From contig NZ_BSVC01000011.1 of the NCBI RefSeq assembly GCF_030269905.1, forward strand, positions 62,001 through 126,000: a stretch of 64,000 nt of DNA, written 5' to 3'. The notes below the pieces were generated by a model that was given only the letters and a program-made list of their open reading frames with translations, had not been told where the DNA came from and did not search any database. Below, in pieces: positions 55,031 to 62,944 of the stretch. How positions within the stretch are numbered: position 1 is the stretch's first letter; each line of letters opens with the position of its first letter. Both the position numbers and the translations under genes were made by a program. This DNA is from Pelosinus sp. IPA-1. GTDB taxonomy: Bacteria > Bacillota > Negativicutes > DSM-13327.

Positions 55031-55969
55031 ATGTCTTCTTATTCTGCTGAAGTGAGAAATGAATTGGCTCGTATTGTGGGAGAGCAGGAATGTTGCAATG
55101 TAGCAGAACTAGCTTCCCTTATTCGTATGGGTGGTACCATGTTAATTGGTGGGAATAGTAGTCTGGGCATTAATTTTACTACCGAAAATGCGGCTGTAGC
55201 GCGTAAAGCCCTAACTTTAATTAAGAGTGGCTTTCATTTAAAAACAGAAGTAGTTGTCACCCGTGGCCGTCGCTTGAAAAAAAATAATTCTTATTTAATT
55301 AAAGTAGTGCCATCCCCAGTAGTAACAGAATTACTGTCTGTACTTGGGATTATGCGTGGCGATAATTTGAATGTAAAAAGTGATAGTGGTATTTTACGCA
55401 AGGCCTGCTGTCGCCGGGCCTATTTACGTGGTTCCTTTTTGGGTGGCGGTTCAGTGAACAAACCGGAAGGGGACTATCATCTAGAGTTGGTTACAGGAAA
55501 TTTAGATTTTGCTAAAACTTTGGTAAGGTTAATGAAATATTTTTCTCTGCCTGTTCGTATGACAGAACGAAAGAATGATTATATTGTTTATTTAAAAGAT
55601 GGTGATGCCATAACCAGCTTTTTACGGATTATTGGCGCGCATAATGCACTTATGACCTTTGAAAATGTGCGTGTGGTAAAAGAAATGCGCAATCAGGTGA
55701 ATCGCCTAGTGAACTGTGAAACGGCCAATTTGCAAAAGACCGTGAATGCGGCGGTTAGACAGGTAAAGTGCATTCAATTAATTGCTCTACGGATTGGCCT
55801 AAATAAACTCCCCCATTCTTTAAGAGAGGTTGCAGATTTAAGGTTAGCTCATCCAGAAGCCACTTTGCAGGAATTGGTAGATGCTATGGATGGCCGAGTC
55901 GGAAGATCAGGCATGAATCACCGATTGCGCAAAATAGAGCAGATTGCGATGGAGTTGGAACATGAATAA
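55031..55969 (+). CDS. whiA: sporulation/division regulator WhiA
   Basis: A 312-residue DNA-binding protein. N-terminal LAGLIDADG-like homing-endonuclease fold (about 10-210), with YSAEVRNELARI, CCRRAYLRGSFLGGGSVNKPEGDYHLEL; the catalytic residues of true endonucleases are not expected. C-terminal helix-turn-helix (about 225-305) with NLQKTVNAAVRQV, LPHSLREVADLRLAHPEATLQELVDAM and GRSGMNHRLRKIE. Start ATG 55031 with GGAGTGAATG upstream. Its last codons overlap the polysaccharide deacetylase start by 8 bases. Confidence 0.95.
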   Translation: MSSYSAEVRNELARIVGEQECCNVAELASLIRMGGTMLIGGNSSLGINFTTENAAVARKALTLIKSGFHLKTEVVVTRGRRLKKNNSYLIKVVPSPVVTELLSVLGIMRGDNLNVKSDSGILRKACCRRAYLRGSFLGGGSVNKPEGDYHLELVTGNLDFAKTLVRLMKYFSLPVRMTERKNDYIVYLKDGDAITSFLRIIGAHNALMTFENVRVVKEMRNQVNRLVNCETANLQKTVNAAVRQVKCIQLIALRIGLNKLPHSLREVADLRLAHPEATLQELVDAMDGRVGRSGMNHRLRKIEQIAMELEHE

Positions 55970-56711
55970 ATATATGGCACTAGGTGCCCTTTTCATTGTA
56001 GTTGTCTTTAGTTGGATTGTTTGGCCAACAGCTGGGGTGCCTATTTTGGCTTATCATCAGGTAAGTGAAGAGGATGATATCTATAGCGTAACAGCGAGTC
56101 AGTTTGAGGATCAAATGAAATATTTGCAGGAAAATGGTTATCATGCTATTTCCTTAGAGGACTTATTTAAATCTTATCAAGGACAAGGTAATTTGCCGGA
56201 GAAACCAGTGGTGATTACCTTTGATGATGGTTATGAAGATAATTATCTTACGGCTTTGCCTATTATGGAAAAGTACGGTATGAGGGCTACCGTTTTTGTT
56301 GTACCTAGCTTAGTGGGAACAACAGAGTATTTGTCATGGCAGCAAGTAAGTGCATTAGAGGAGAGACATACGGAGATCGGGTCCCACACAATGTCTCATA
56401 TTGCATTAAATGAAATTAGTCCAGAGGAGCAACGCCACGAAATAGAAGATTCAAAAACAGTTTTAGAGCAACATATTGGTAAGCCTGTTGTCTTTTTTGC
56501 CTATCCTTACGGGCAATTTACGGGAACTACGGAGCAAATTCTGCGGGAGGCAGGATACCAAGGAGCTTGTTCAGGGGTTGCTGGACTGAATCGAAGCAGT
56601 ACAGATGTATTTGCCTTGAAACGGGTTAATGTGCCTCATCCAAAGTACGGCTTATGGGAATTTCGTTTGCGTCTATTCAGGGCTCATCTCTATAGTAAGC
56701 TAGGGCTATAA
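55962..56711 (+). CDS. polysaccharide deacetylase (NodB domain)
   Basis: A 249-residue exported or membrane-anchored enzyme. One hydrophobic N-terminal segment (about 4-22), then PILAYHQV, the NodB motif 1 VITFDDGYEDN (catalytic Asp and metal Asp), motif 2 EIGSHTMSHIAL with both metal histidines, and motif 3 FFAYPYGQF. All catalytic residues are in place. Likely deacetylates N-acetylglucosamine in peptidoglycan or another envelope glycan. ATG 55962 overlaps the whiA stop; GGAG at 55951 serves as ribosome site. An in-frame ATG at 55944 lies deeper in whiA. Confidence 0.9.
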   Translation: MNKYMALGALFIVVVFSWIVWPTAGVPILAYHQVSEEDDIYSVTASQFEDQMKYLQENGYHAISLEDLFKSYQGQGNLPEKPVVITFDDGYEDNYLTALPIMEKYGMRATVFVVPSLVGTTEYLSWQQVSALEERHTEIGSHTMSHIALNEISPEEQRHEIEDSKTVLEQHIGKPVVFFAYPYGQFTGTTEQILREAGYQGACSGVAGLNRSSTDVFALKRVNVPHPKYGLWEFRLRLFRAHLYSKLGL

Positions 56712-56713
56712 CA

Positions 56714-56763
56714 AAAAAATAAGCTTAAACCATATCAACTTATGGTTTAAGCTTATTTTTTTT
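56714..56763 (+). terminator. intrinsic terminator of the rapZ-whiA operon
   Basis: AAATAAGCTTAAACCATA pairs perfectly with its complement around TCAACT, with A and T runs on either side; functional in both directions. Confidence 0.92.
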
Positions 56764-56826
56764 ACGTATTGTGGAATACTATTTTCATTCGAGTCAACCA
56801 CAAGCAAAAAAGAGGTGAGGCGTATT

Positions 56827-57864
56827 ATGGCTGAAAAAGATGTTGCCCTACAAGGGGAAGCTCATAAACAAGGTAAGTTATTTTTAAAAGCAATGAAAGC
56901 TTGTAGCTCTATAAAGGTAGGCATGGTGCTGTTATTACTATTAATTGGGGCATCCATGGCTGGTACAATCATTTCGGTAAAAGGCTACGATGTGTATCAT
57001 AGTCTAGTTTTTAGGATATTACTACTCTTAGTATGTAGTGCCATTTTTCTCCGCAGTGTGTGGCAGTTTTCTATCCTTTACTCTTCAAAGTATAGGACAA
57101 GGCTTTCTTCTTGGGGAAGTTTGCTTGTACATGTAGCAATTCTACTCATTGTAATGGGGGCATTATATGGTAATCAATATGGTTTTAGTGAGGAAATTAA
57201 TCTGCCTGTAGGTAGTAGTTATGAGATTAACAATAGTAAGTACGGGATTGATGAACCTTTTTCCTTGCAGCTCCAAAAATTTGAAACGAGATATAATCCA
57301 GATCACTCTGTGTCTGACTGGGTGAGTTATATTATTATTCTAGGTGAGGGGGAAGAAGCAGCGGCACAGGAGATAAAAGTCAATCATCCCTATACGTATC
57401 ATGGAGTTAGTGTCTATCAATCATCTTTTGGTATGGCCATGAAAACTCAGTATTTGAGTAATGAGGGGAATGTGCTCCAGGAGGCTAGTTTAGAAGAAGG
57501 TAACGCAATGGTGCTTGAGGAACAGCCTGGTGTGATGATTCGATTTATGCGGTATATACCTAGCCCTACTCCTCAGGTTTTATACATCGTATATAAAGAT
57601 GGGCGGGAATATGATTGGGGGGCATTGCCTCTAGGTAGCAGTAAGTCCATTGGCAATGCTATAGGTATGGTAAGTTTCAAAGAAGCCCAGCCCTTTTCTG
57701 GTTTACTGATAAAACGAGATCCAGGGATTTCCTTTGTGTGGACGGGGTTTGTCTTATTGGCTTTTGGCTTTTTTTTAAGCTTATATAAAAAAGATAATAC
57801 GGTTTTTGAACCACAAAGGCACAATACCACTAACGTGGTACATAAAGGAGAAAAAATAATTTAA
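56827..57864 (+). CDS. resB: cytochrome c biogenesis protein ResB (short form) with repeat-derived C-terminus
   Basis: A 345-residue System II cytochrome c maturation protein. KVGMVLLLLLIGASMAGTII and a second and third helix (VFRILLLLVCSAIFLRSVW, WGSLLVHVAILLIVMGALY) are followed by an external beta domain (about 115-295) and a last helix ending LLAFGFFLSLYKKD. The next residues, FEPQRHN...VVHKGEKII, are encoded by a palindromic repeat arm and its nested hairpin (57807 on), so the insertion replaced the original C-terminus. GAGGTGAGG precedes ATG 56827. It partners with CcsA (57991) to deliver haem to NrfH and NrfA. Confidence 0.9.
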   Translation: MAEKDVALQGEAHKQGKLFLKAMKACSSIKVGMVLLLLLIGASMAGTIISVKGYDVYHSLVFRILLLLVCSAIFLRSVWQFSILYSSKYRTRLSSWGSLLVHVAILLIVMGALYGNQYGFSEEINLPVGSSYEINNSKYGIDEPFSLQLQKFETRYNPDHSVSDWVSYIIILGEGEEAAAQEIKVNHPYTYHGVSVYQSSFGMAMKTQYLSNEGNVLQEASLEEGNAMVLEEQPGVMIRFMRYIPSPTPQVLYIVYKDGREYDWGALPLGSSKSIGNAIGMVSFKEAQPFSGLLIKRDPGISFVWTGFVLLAFGFFLSLYKKDNTVFEPQRHNTTNVVHKGEKII

Positions 57865-57934
57865 CCGCAGAGTGCGCTGAGAGGATTTTTATAACCTTAG
57901 CTTTTCTCTGTGTCCTCTGTGTCTCTGCGGTTAA
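57807..57934. repeat. palindromic repeat, copy 17, partly coding, with nested mini-hairpin
   Basis: A second-type arm GAACCACAAAGGCACAA, interrupted at 57825-57840 by TACCAC/GTGGTA, lies inside the end of resB. A first-type copy follows from 57863 (AACCGCAGAGTGCGCTGAGAGG) to CTCTGTGTCTCTGCGGTTAA at 57934. Confidence 0.85.
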
Positions 57935-57990
57935 AAAATATCAGTGTTTTTTATAGTAGTAGAAAAAATAGTAAGGAAGAGTGAAAATAG

Positions 57991-58821
57991 TTGGGAAACT
58001 GGGAAAAAGAGTTTTTTAGTATTGCTTTTATTAGTTATTTTGTAGCCAGTTGTTTGTATATTGGACATTTAATTTGGTTGAAAGAAAAATTGGGGAGCTG
58101 GGCAAGAATTTTCACTATTCTTGGGTTTCTTGTTAATACATTAGCCATGGCAGCTCGCACCATAAATGCTGGGCACATTCCTTTTGCTAATATGTACGAG
58201 TTTGGCATGGCTTTTGTTTGGGGGATTACCCTACTCTATATTTACATAGAGTATCGTCATAAAAATTATTCCCTGGGGGCCTTTATATTGCCAGTGGCTT
58301 TTGTGCTTACGGGCATATTTTCTAATTTTTATCAAGAAGCCCATCCTCTGATGCCTGCTCTCAAAAGCAATTGGCTACTAGTACATGTCATAACAGCTGT
58401 TATTGCCTATGGAGCATTGGCTATTTCTTTTGCCTTAGCTCTCATGTATTTATGGAAGCAGCGTATTGAGGAAACGGGAGAGCAGGGCCCCATTATGAGT
58501 AAGTTACCGCCTTTAGTTACATTAAGTGCTTTGGTGAATCAATGTATTGATTTGGCGGTGCCTTTTTTAACTCTGCTCATAATAACAGGTGCTGTTTGGG
58601 CAGAATATGCTTGGGGATCATATTGGCGATGGGATCCTAAAGAAACCTGGTCTTTAATTACCTGGTTAATCTATGCAATTTATCTTCACGGACGTGTTTC
58701 TTTAGGTTGGCGAGGAAAAAAGGCCATGAATTGGGCAGTTGTTGGCTTTATCACCGTTCTATTTACCTTTATCGGTGTAAATGTGTTATTGCCAGGTTTA
58801 CATAGTTATGCGTTGCTTTAG
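57991..58821 (+). CDS. ccsA: cytochrome c biogenesis protein CcsA/CcsB (haem channel)
   Basis: A 276-residue polytopic protein (about eight helices) with the periplasmic tryptophan-rich WWD segment WGSYWRWDPKETWSLITWLIYAIYLH (about residues 208-233) that presents haem. Histidines in the flanking helices (e.g. HLIWL, VHVITA, YLHGR) are candidates for haem ligation. With ResB it forms the System II synthetase. It starts with TTG 57991 after AAGGAAGAG. It lies directly before the nrfHA genes, whose products need at least nine covalently bound haems. Confidence 0.94.
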   Translation: MGNWEKEFFSIAFISYFVASCLYIGHLIWLKEKLGSWARIFTILGFLVNTLAMAARTINAGHIPFANMYEFGMAFVWGITLLYIYIEYRHKNYSLGAFILPVAFVLTGIFSNFYQEAHPLMPALKSNWLLVHVITAVIAYGALAISFALALMYLWKQRIEETGEQGPIMSKLPPLVTLSALVNQCIDLAVPFLTLLIITGAVWAEYAWGSYWRWDPKETWSLITWLIYAIYLHGRVSLGWRGKKAMNWAVVGFITVLFTFIGVNVLLPGLHSYALL

Positions 58822-58880
58822 AATACGGACAACATCGTGCTGTAAGTCTTTACTGGAAGGTATTGAAAGGGGTGGGATGA

Positions 58881-59354
58881 TTGGATCTAGGAGAGTTGTT
58901 ATCCCGTAGTTCGCTGAAATTAATTTTGCTAGGCATTATTGTCGCTGTAGTGGGAATGTTGTTATCCGGGGCTAGTTTTGTCTATTCTAGCGGTCCCGAT
59001 TTTTGTGGAAGCTGCCATTCTATGGAGCATGTATATTACACATGGCAGGCATCCAATCATAAACAATTTACCTGTAGTGATTGTCATGTTCCTCATGATA
59101 ATATTGTAGAAACCATGTACGTTAAGGGGGAAAATGGTATGCGGGACGTATACCATGAATTTTTACGAGATTACCCTGATACTCTATATTTCACATCAAA
59201 GGGTAAAGAAATTGCGAATGGAAACTGCTTGCGTTGTCATGCCTCCGTTGTGGAAAACACTCACTTAGCACAGGGGAAACTAAATTGCATCACGTGTCAT
59301 AGGGGTGTTGCTCACGGGCAAAAAATGGTTCCAGGAGGGGTTAGAGTTGAGTAG
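58881..59354 (+). CDS. nrfH: cytochrome c nitrite reductase small subunit NrfH
   Basis: A 157-residue membrane-anchored quinol dehydrogenase of the NapC/NirT family. One N-terminal helix (about 12-32), then four haem sites: CGSCHSM, CSDCHVP, CLRCHAS and CITCHRG. The methionine after the first site fits the unusual Met ligation known for NrfH. It passes electrons from menaquinol to NrfA. TTG 58881 follows AAAGGGGTGGG. It overlaps nrfA by 8 bases, the usual coupled arrangement. Confidence 0.94.
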   Translation: MDLGELLSRSSLKLILLGIIVAVVGMLLSGASFVYSSGPDFCGSCHSMEHVYYTWQASNHKQFTCSDCHVPHDNIVETMYVKGENGMRDVYHEFLRDYPDTLYFTSKGKEIANGNCLRCHASVVENTHLAQGKLNCITCHRGVAHGQKMVPGGVRVE

Positions 59355-60627
59355 AGCACAGAGATTTTTAGCAGTATTTTTAGGTATGATGGTGCTTTTT
59401 TTTGGTTTTGTAGTAGTGCGCGTTTGGGCTTTAAAACCATCTTCTACAATTAAATTATCTCCCATAGCCGCTGGGGAGTATGATCCGGCAGTATGGGGCA
59501 AAGCATATCCTCTTGAATATGCAAGTTATCAAAAGAATCTAGAACAAGCACCATCACCAACAGGGTATGGGGGCAGCGTAAAAGTGCAGAAAGCTGATAT
59601 GCAACCTGAAATATATGTTAATTTTAAGGGCAATCCTTTTAGTAAAGATTATACTGAAGAGCGAGGACATCTATACTCCTTGGATGATCTTAGAGAATCT
59701 AAGCGTATTGGGCCTACAAGCAAAGGTGCCTGTATTACTTGCAAAACCCCCTATATAGAAGAGTTCTACAAGCAATCGGGTTGGGGCTTTGCTAACCAGC
59801 CGCTTTCGGGGCTCATAGAACAGTCCAAGCATCCTGTAAGCTGCGCTAATTGTCACGATCCAGAGACAATGAACCTTAGGGTGATAAATCCTGCCTTTAT
59901 TGAAGCGATGGGGCGAAAAGGAGTGGATGTAACAAAAGCCAGCCGGGAAGAAATGCGTAGCTATGTCTGTGGACAGTGTCATGCAGAATACTATTTTGAA
60001 CCTGAAACAACAAGAGTTGTGTTTCCTTGGGATAAAGGTGTAACACCGCAAGAGATGTATCAGTATTATGAAACGAAACCCAATGGATTTGCCCAAGACT
60101 TCATTCACCCTGATTCCAAAACTCCAGTGCTCAAAGCGCAGCACCCTGATTTTGAAGAATGGCAGAATGGTGTACATGGTAAATTCGGCGTGTCTTGTGC
60201 TGACTGTCATATGCCCTATATTCGTGAGAATGGGAAAAAGTATAGTTCCCATTGGATGACAAGTCCTTTAAAAAACTTAGATGCTTCCTGTATGCCTTGT
60301 CATAAAGAGGGCACGGATCAACTCTACAATCAAGTGAAGGCAGAGCAGGATAATGTTTGGCAATTGCAACATACAGCGGGCATGAACGTGGCAAAGGCTC
60401 ATGAAACTATAACAAAAGCTGGGAATAACCCGAATGCCAATCAAGCAGAACTTGGTAATGCTCGGGAATTATTGCGTCGGGCTCAGTGGTACTGGGATTA
60501 TGTCGCTGCTGCAAATAGTATGGGCTTTCATAATTCAGTGCAGGAATTACACACTCTAGGCCAGTCTATTGATCTATCTCACCAAGCTATTGATGCGGCA
60601 AATCGAGCAATTGGTAATCAATTGTAA
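59347..60627 (+). CDS. nrfA: ammonia-forming cytochrome c nitrite reductase NrfA
   Basis: A 426-residue pentahaem enzyme reducing nitrite to ammonium with six electrons. After a signal anchor (about 5-28) come the catalytic-haem site CITCKTPY (CxxCK, lysine-ligated) and four CxxCH sites: CANCHDP, CGQCHAEY, CADCHMPY and CMPCHKE. YVCGQCHAEYYF and HPDFEEWQNGVHGKFGVSC are typical active-site neighbourhoods. TTG 59347 has AGGAGGGG six bases upstream, within nrfH. The genes imply dissimilatory nitrite ammonification or nitrite detoxification. Confidence 0.96.
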   Translation: MSRAQRFLAVFLGMMVLFFGFVVVRVWALKPSSTIKLSPIAAGEYDPAVWGKAYPLEYASYQKNLEQAPSPTGYGGSVKVQKADMQPEIYVNFKGNPFSKDYTEERGHLYSLDDLRESKRIGPTSKGACITCKTPYIEEFYKQSGWGFANQPLSGLIEQSKHPVSCANCHDPETMNLRVINPAFIEAMGRKGVDVTKASREEMRSYVCGQCHAEYYFEPETTRVVFPWDKGVTPQEMYQYYETKPNGFAQDFIHPDSKTPVLKAQHPDFEEWQNGVHGKFGVSCADCHMPYIRENGKKYSSHWMTSPLKNLDASCMPCHKEGTDQLYNQVKAEQDNVWQLQHTAGMNVAKAHETITKAGNNPNANQAELGNARELLRRAQWYWDYVAAANSMGFHNSVQELHTLGQSIDLSHQAIDAANRAIGNQL

Positions 60628-60634
60628 AATACAG

Positions 60635-60690
60635 ATAAGACCCTTTGGCTATAGTTGTTTACAAATAACTGCCAAATGGGTCTTATTTTG
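60635..60690 (+). terminator. intrinsic terminator of the nrfHA operon
   Basis: ATAAGACCC-TTTGGC (60635-60649) pairs with GCCAAATGGGTCTTAT (60671-60686), with a single bulge, then TTTTG. Confidence 0.85.
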
Positions 60691-60752
60691 TCATTTTACA
60701 TACTATACAGGTGTTGGTATAATGATGCTATGTCCAAAAAGGGGGTAGCATA

Positions 60753-61823
60753 ATGAATTGGTTTAAAACTGGCGTATTAGCGCTTATCATGCCTGTAATG
60801 TTACATAGTACAGCACTGGCATCTACTGTATATTCTACGGTGAAATTGGATGGTTTGAAATTACCAGAGTGGTCAACAACTGTATCGCCTTATGGCGGCA
60901 AACTATTATTATCAGATAGCCCAGAGACGGTGCCTGATGATGGAATTATGTATCAGGATACTGTAGACGGTGATATTCGCTTATTTTTTCACCACGTAAA
61001 CGGCACTCAAGTAAACAAAAAAATTATTGTTTTATTAGAAAATGCTGATGAGGTGTACCCGGCTCATGTTACTGTAACAAAGTTTGGATTAGGTGGACCA
61101 AGTTTGGATTATCTAGAGGTTGGTAAAAAGGTACAAAAAGATTATTTGCAGGATGAGAACTTATATCTGTTAGAGGTTCCTGAAAAGGGCTCCAGAAGTT
61201 TAATTTCCTTTCTTGATACAAGTATTGTAGAGCCTAATATGCTTGTAAACGGCATGTACGATTTCAAAACAGATCGTCCTATTACTGTAAAAGTAATGAT
61301 GATGCCTGTGGACGCGGATATTCAGGAGTTTGCGAGAGCAGCAAAAGTATTGCCAGCGGATCAGTATCGATTACGTGGAACATTTGAAGGCAAAGATCGT
61401 TTAGTTGTAGGAAAAGAAGTCTACGATAGCAAGCAAAGTGGGGCAGTTGCTCTTACCTTAGCAGATAATCACATTGACCCTTATGTCACAGGGATTGATG
61501 CTACAGATGGTACATCTACCTTAAATTATGGCAATTACGGTATTGTATATAAGGTATTCTTGCCCTCCATGTCAGGCGGAAAAGCATCTTATTACTTAAA
61601 TCCACGGGGTGGAGAATATGCAGGGTGGTTGGGTTTAGAATATCGACATCAAGATGAACACTCCATACCGACACCTGCTGATGTTATGTCTTTTGGTTCT
61701 AAAAAAATCAGTGAGAGTGCTTTTCTTGGTACCTATGAAACAGGAAAAGCAGTATGGTTAACCTTCAGCCCACCAGGCGCTTCCAATCTACCTATAAAAT
61801 TAATTATTGCTCCAGCAAAATAA
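60753..61823 (+). CDS. secreted protein of unknown function
   Basis: A 356-residue protein I do not recognise. A clear signal peptide (about 1-24, cleavage after ALA) is followed by a beta-rich body without cysteines: VKLDGLKLPEW, a GTQVNKKIIVLLENADE strand pair, PITVKVMMMPVDADIQEFARAAKVLPADQ, and DNHIDPYVTGIDATDGTSTLNYGNYGIVYKV, ending in a NLPIKLIIAPAK strand. The layout suggests two or three immunoglobulin-like or jelly-roll domains. GGGGGTAG precedes ATG 60753. The stop codon lies 5 bases before the left end of the IS remnant, so its original downstream region is lost. Confidence 0.6.
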   Translation: MNWFKTGVLALIMPVMLHSTALASTVYSTVKLDGLKLPEWSTTVSPYGGKLLLSDSPETVPDDGIMYQDTVDGDIRLFFHHVNGTQVNKKIIVLLENADEVYPAHVTVTKFGLGGPSLDYLEVGKKVQKDYLQDENLYLLEVPEKGSRSLISFLDTSIVEPNMLVNGMYDFKTDRPITVKVMMMPVDADIQEFARAAKVLPADQYRLRGTFEGKDRLVVGKEVYDSKQSGAVALTLADNHIDPYVTGIDATDGTSTLNYGNYGIVYKVFLPSMSGGKASYYLNPRGGEYAGWLGLEYRHQDEHSIPTPADVMSFGSKKISESAFLGTYETGKAVWLTFSPPGASNLPIKLIIAPAK

Positions 61824-61828
61824 AGACT

Positions 61829-62843
61829 AGAGTCAAGGACGGTTCGAAGCCACTGAAAAAATCGAATATCCAGTATGATCCCGGTAATAGCCGTCCAGCT
61901 AAAGAGCCGGAAATGATGGCTAAACTATTGATATTGCAGTATCTATATAATTTATCTGATGTAAAAAATAATTGAAGAAGTCTCATTGAACTTAGCATAT
62001 ATGTGGTTTATTGGCATTAATCCTGATGAAGAGTTGACGGATGCAAGTTTACTTGCCAAATTTAGAACACAAAGACTTAAAGGTACTAGTATTGATGATA
62101 TTATTCAGGAAGTAGTTCATCAATGTATAGAAAAGGGTATTATTAAAAGCAATGGGCTTAGCATAGATGCTACTCATACAACGGCTAATACAATTAAGAA
62201 AGTACCGGAACGAATCATGAAACATTTGGCGAAAAAATATTTAAAAGTTTAGAAAAAGAGTACGGAGAAATACCTTTAAGTGCTTCAGTATACAAAATTG
62301 ATGATACTAAGTTTAGTTATAATAAAGATAGCGACCAATGGTTTTGCGAAATGGGGTACTATACAGTAGTCAAGAAATGCCGGCAGCAAAAAAACAAGGC
62401 CAGTATGTTAACATATACATTTGATAAAGAAAATTGTATAGGCTGTCCCAATAGAGCCCAGTGTATCAACGGAAATTCTAAGACAAAGCGGTTATCTATC
62501 GGAATCCATGCTGGTGAATATTATGAATACAGTCAGCAACAGAATGGAATTCGAAAAGTATAAAAAACGTGCTAGCCATGAATGGAAGAATGGCGAAATG
62601 AAGCGCTTTCATGGATTAGACCGTGCCCGGGGGCACGGTCTAAAAAGTATGAGCACTCAAGCTAAACTAACTGCTTTGGCGGTTAATTTAAAAAGGATAG
62701 CAGCTCTGCTATTCTTATATCTTACTTATTTAAAACAAATTCTTTGTAGAATGGAGGCTTTATCGAGAATTTTCATAAAGTAAGCTGATTATACCGCTTA
62801 AAGATAAGGCTTTTTCAGTGGTTTCGAACCGTCCCTTGACTCT
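61829..62843 (+). mobile_element. degenerate IS1182-family insertion sequence
   Basis: About 1,015 bases bounded by imperfect inverted repeats: AGAGTCAAGGACGGTTCG at 61829 and the complement of AGAGTCAAGGGACGGTTCG ending at 62843, continuing to CACTGAAAAA. The right end has one extra base. Full IS1182-type elements are around 1.5 kb or longer, so there is an internal deletion. No clear target duplication was seen. Confidence 0.85.
61855..62783 (+). pseudogene. IS1182-type transposase, multiply disrupted
   Basis: Four fragments read in different frames: NSRPAKEPEMMAKLLILQYLYNLSDV (to 61975), NLAYMWFIGINPDEELTDASLLAKFRTQRLKG...THTTANTIKK (61986-62252), YDKENCIGCPNR-type zinc region (about 62260-62563, with CIGCPNRAQC) and EKYKKRASHEWKNGEMKRFHGLDRARGHGLKSMSTQAKLTALAVNLKRI (about 62527-62783). 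They match the DUF772 N-terminal and DDE C-terminal parts of IS1182 transposases in order. Most of the catalytic core between is missing and several frameshifts and stops occur, so it is not functional. Confidence 0.85.
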
Positions 62844-62944
62844 TATTTTATCGCTATAAGAAGTAACGCATCAGTGCCGTTATTAAAAGTAAAACTAATA
62901 GAAATAGAAATGATGACCGATGAACTATTATTAAATAAATGGCT

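Noticed and set aside
62618-62643. Perfect palindrome TTAGACCGTGCCC/GGGCACGGTCTAA as a regulatory site or insertion
   Set aside because: It lies within the transposase remnant and encodes the conserved GLDRARGHGL; the symmetry can be explained by coding sequence.
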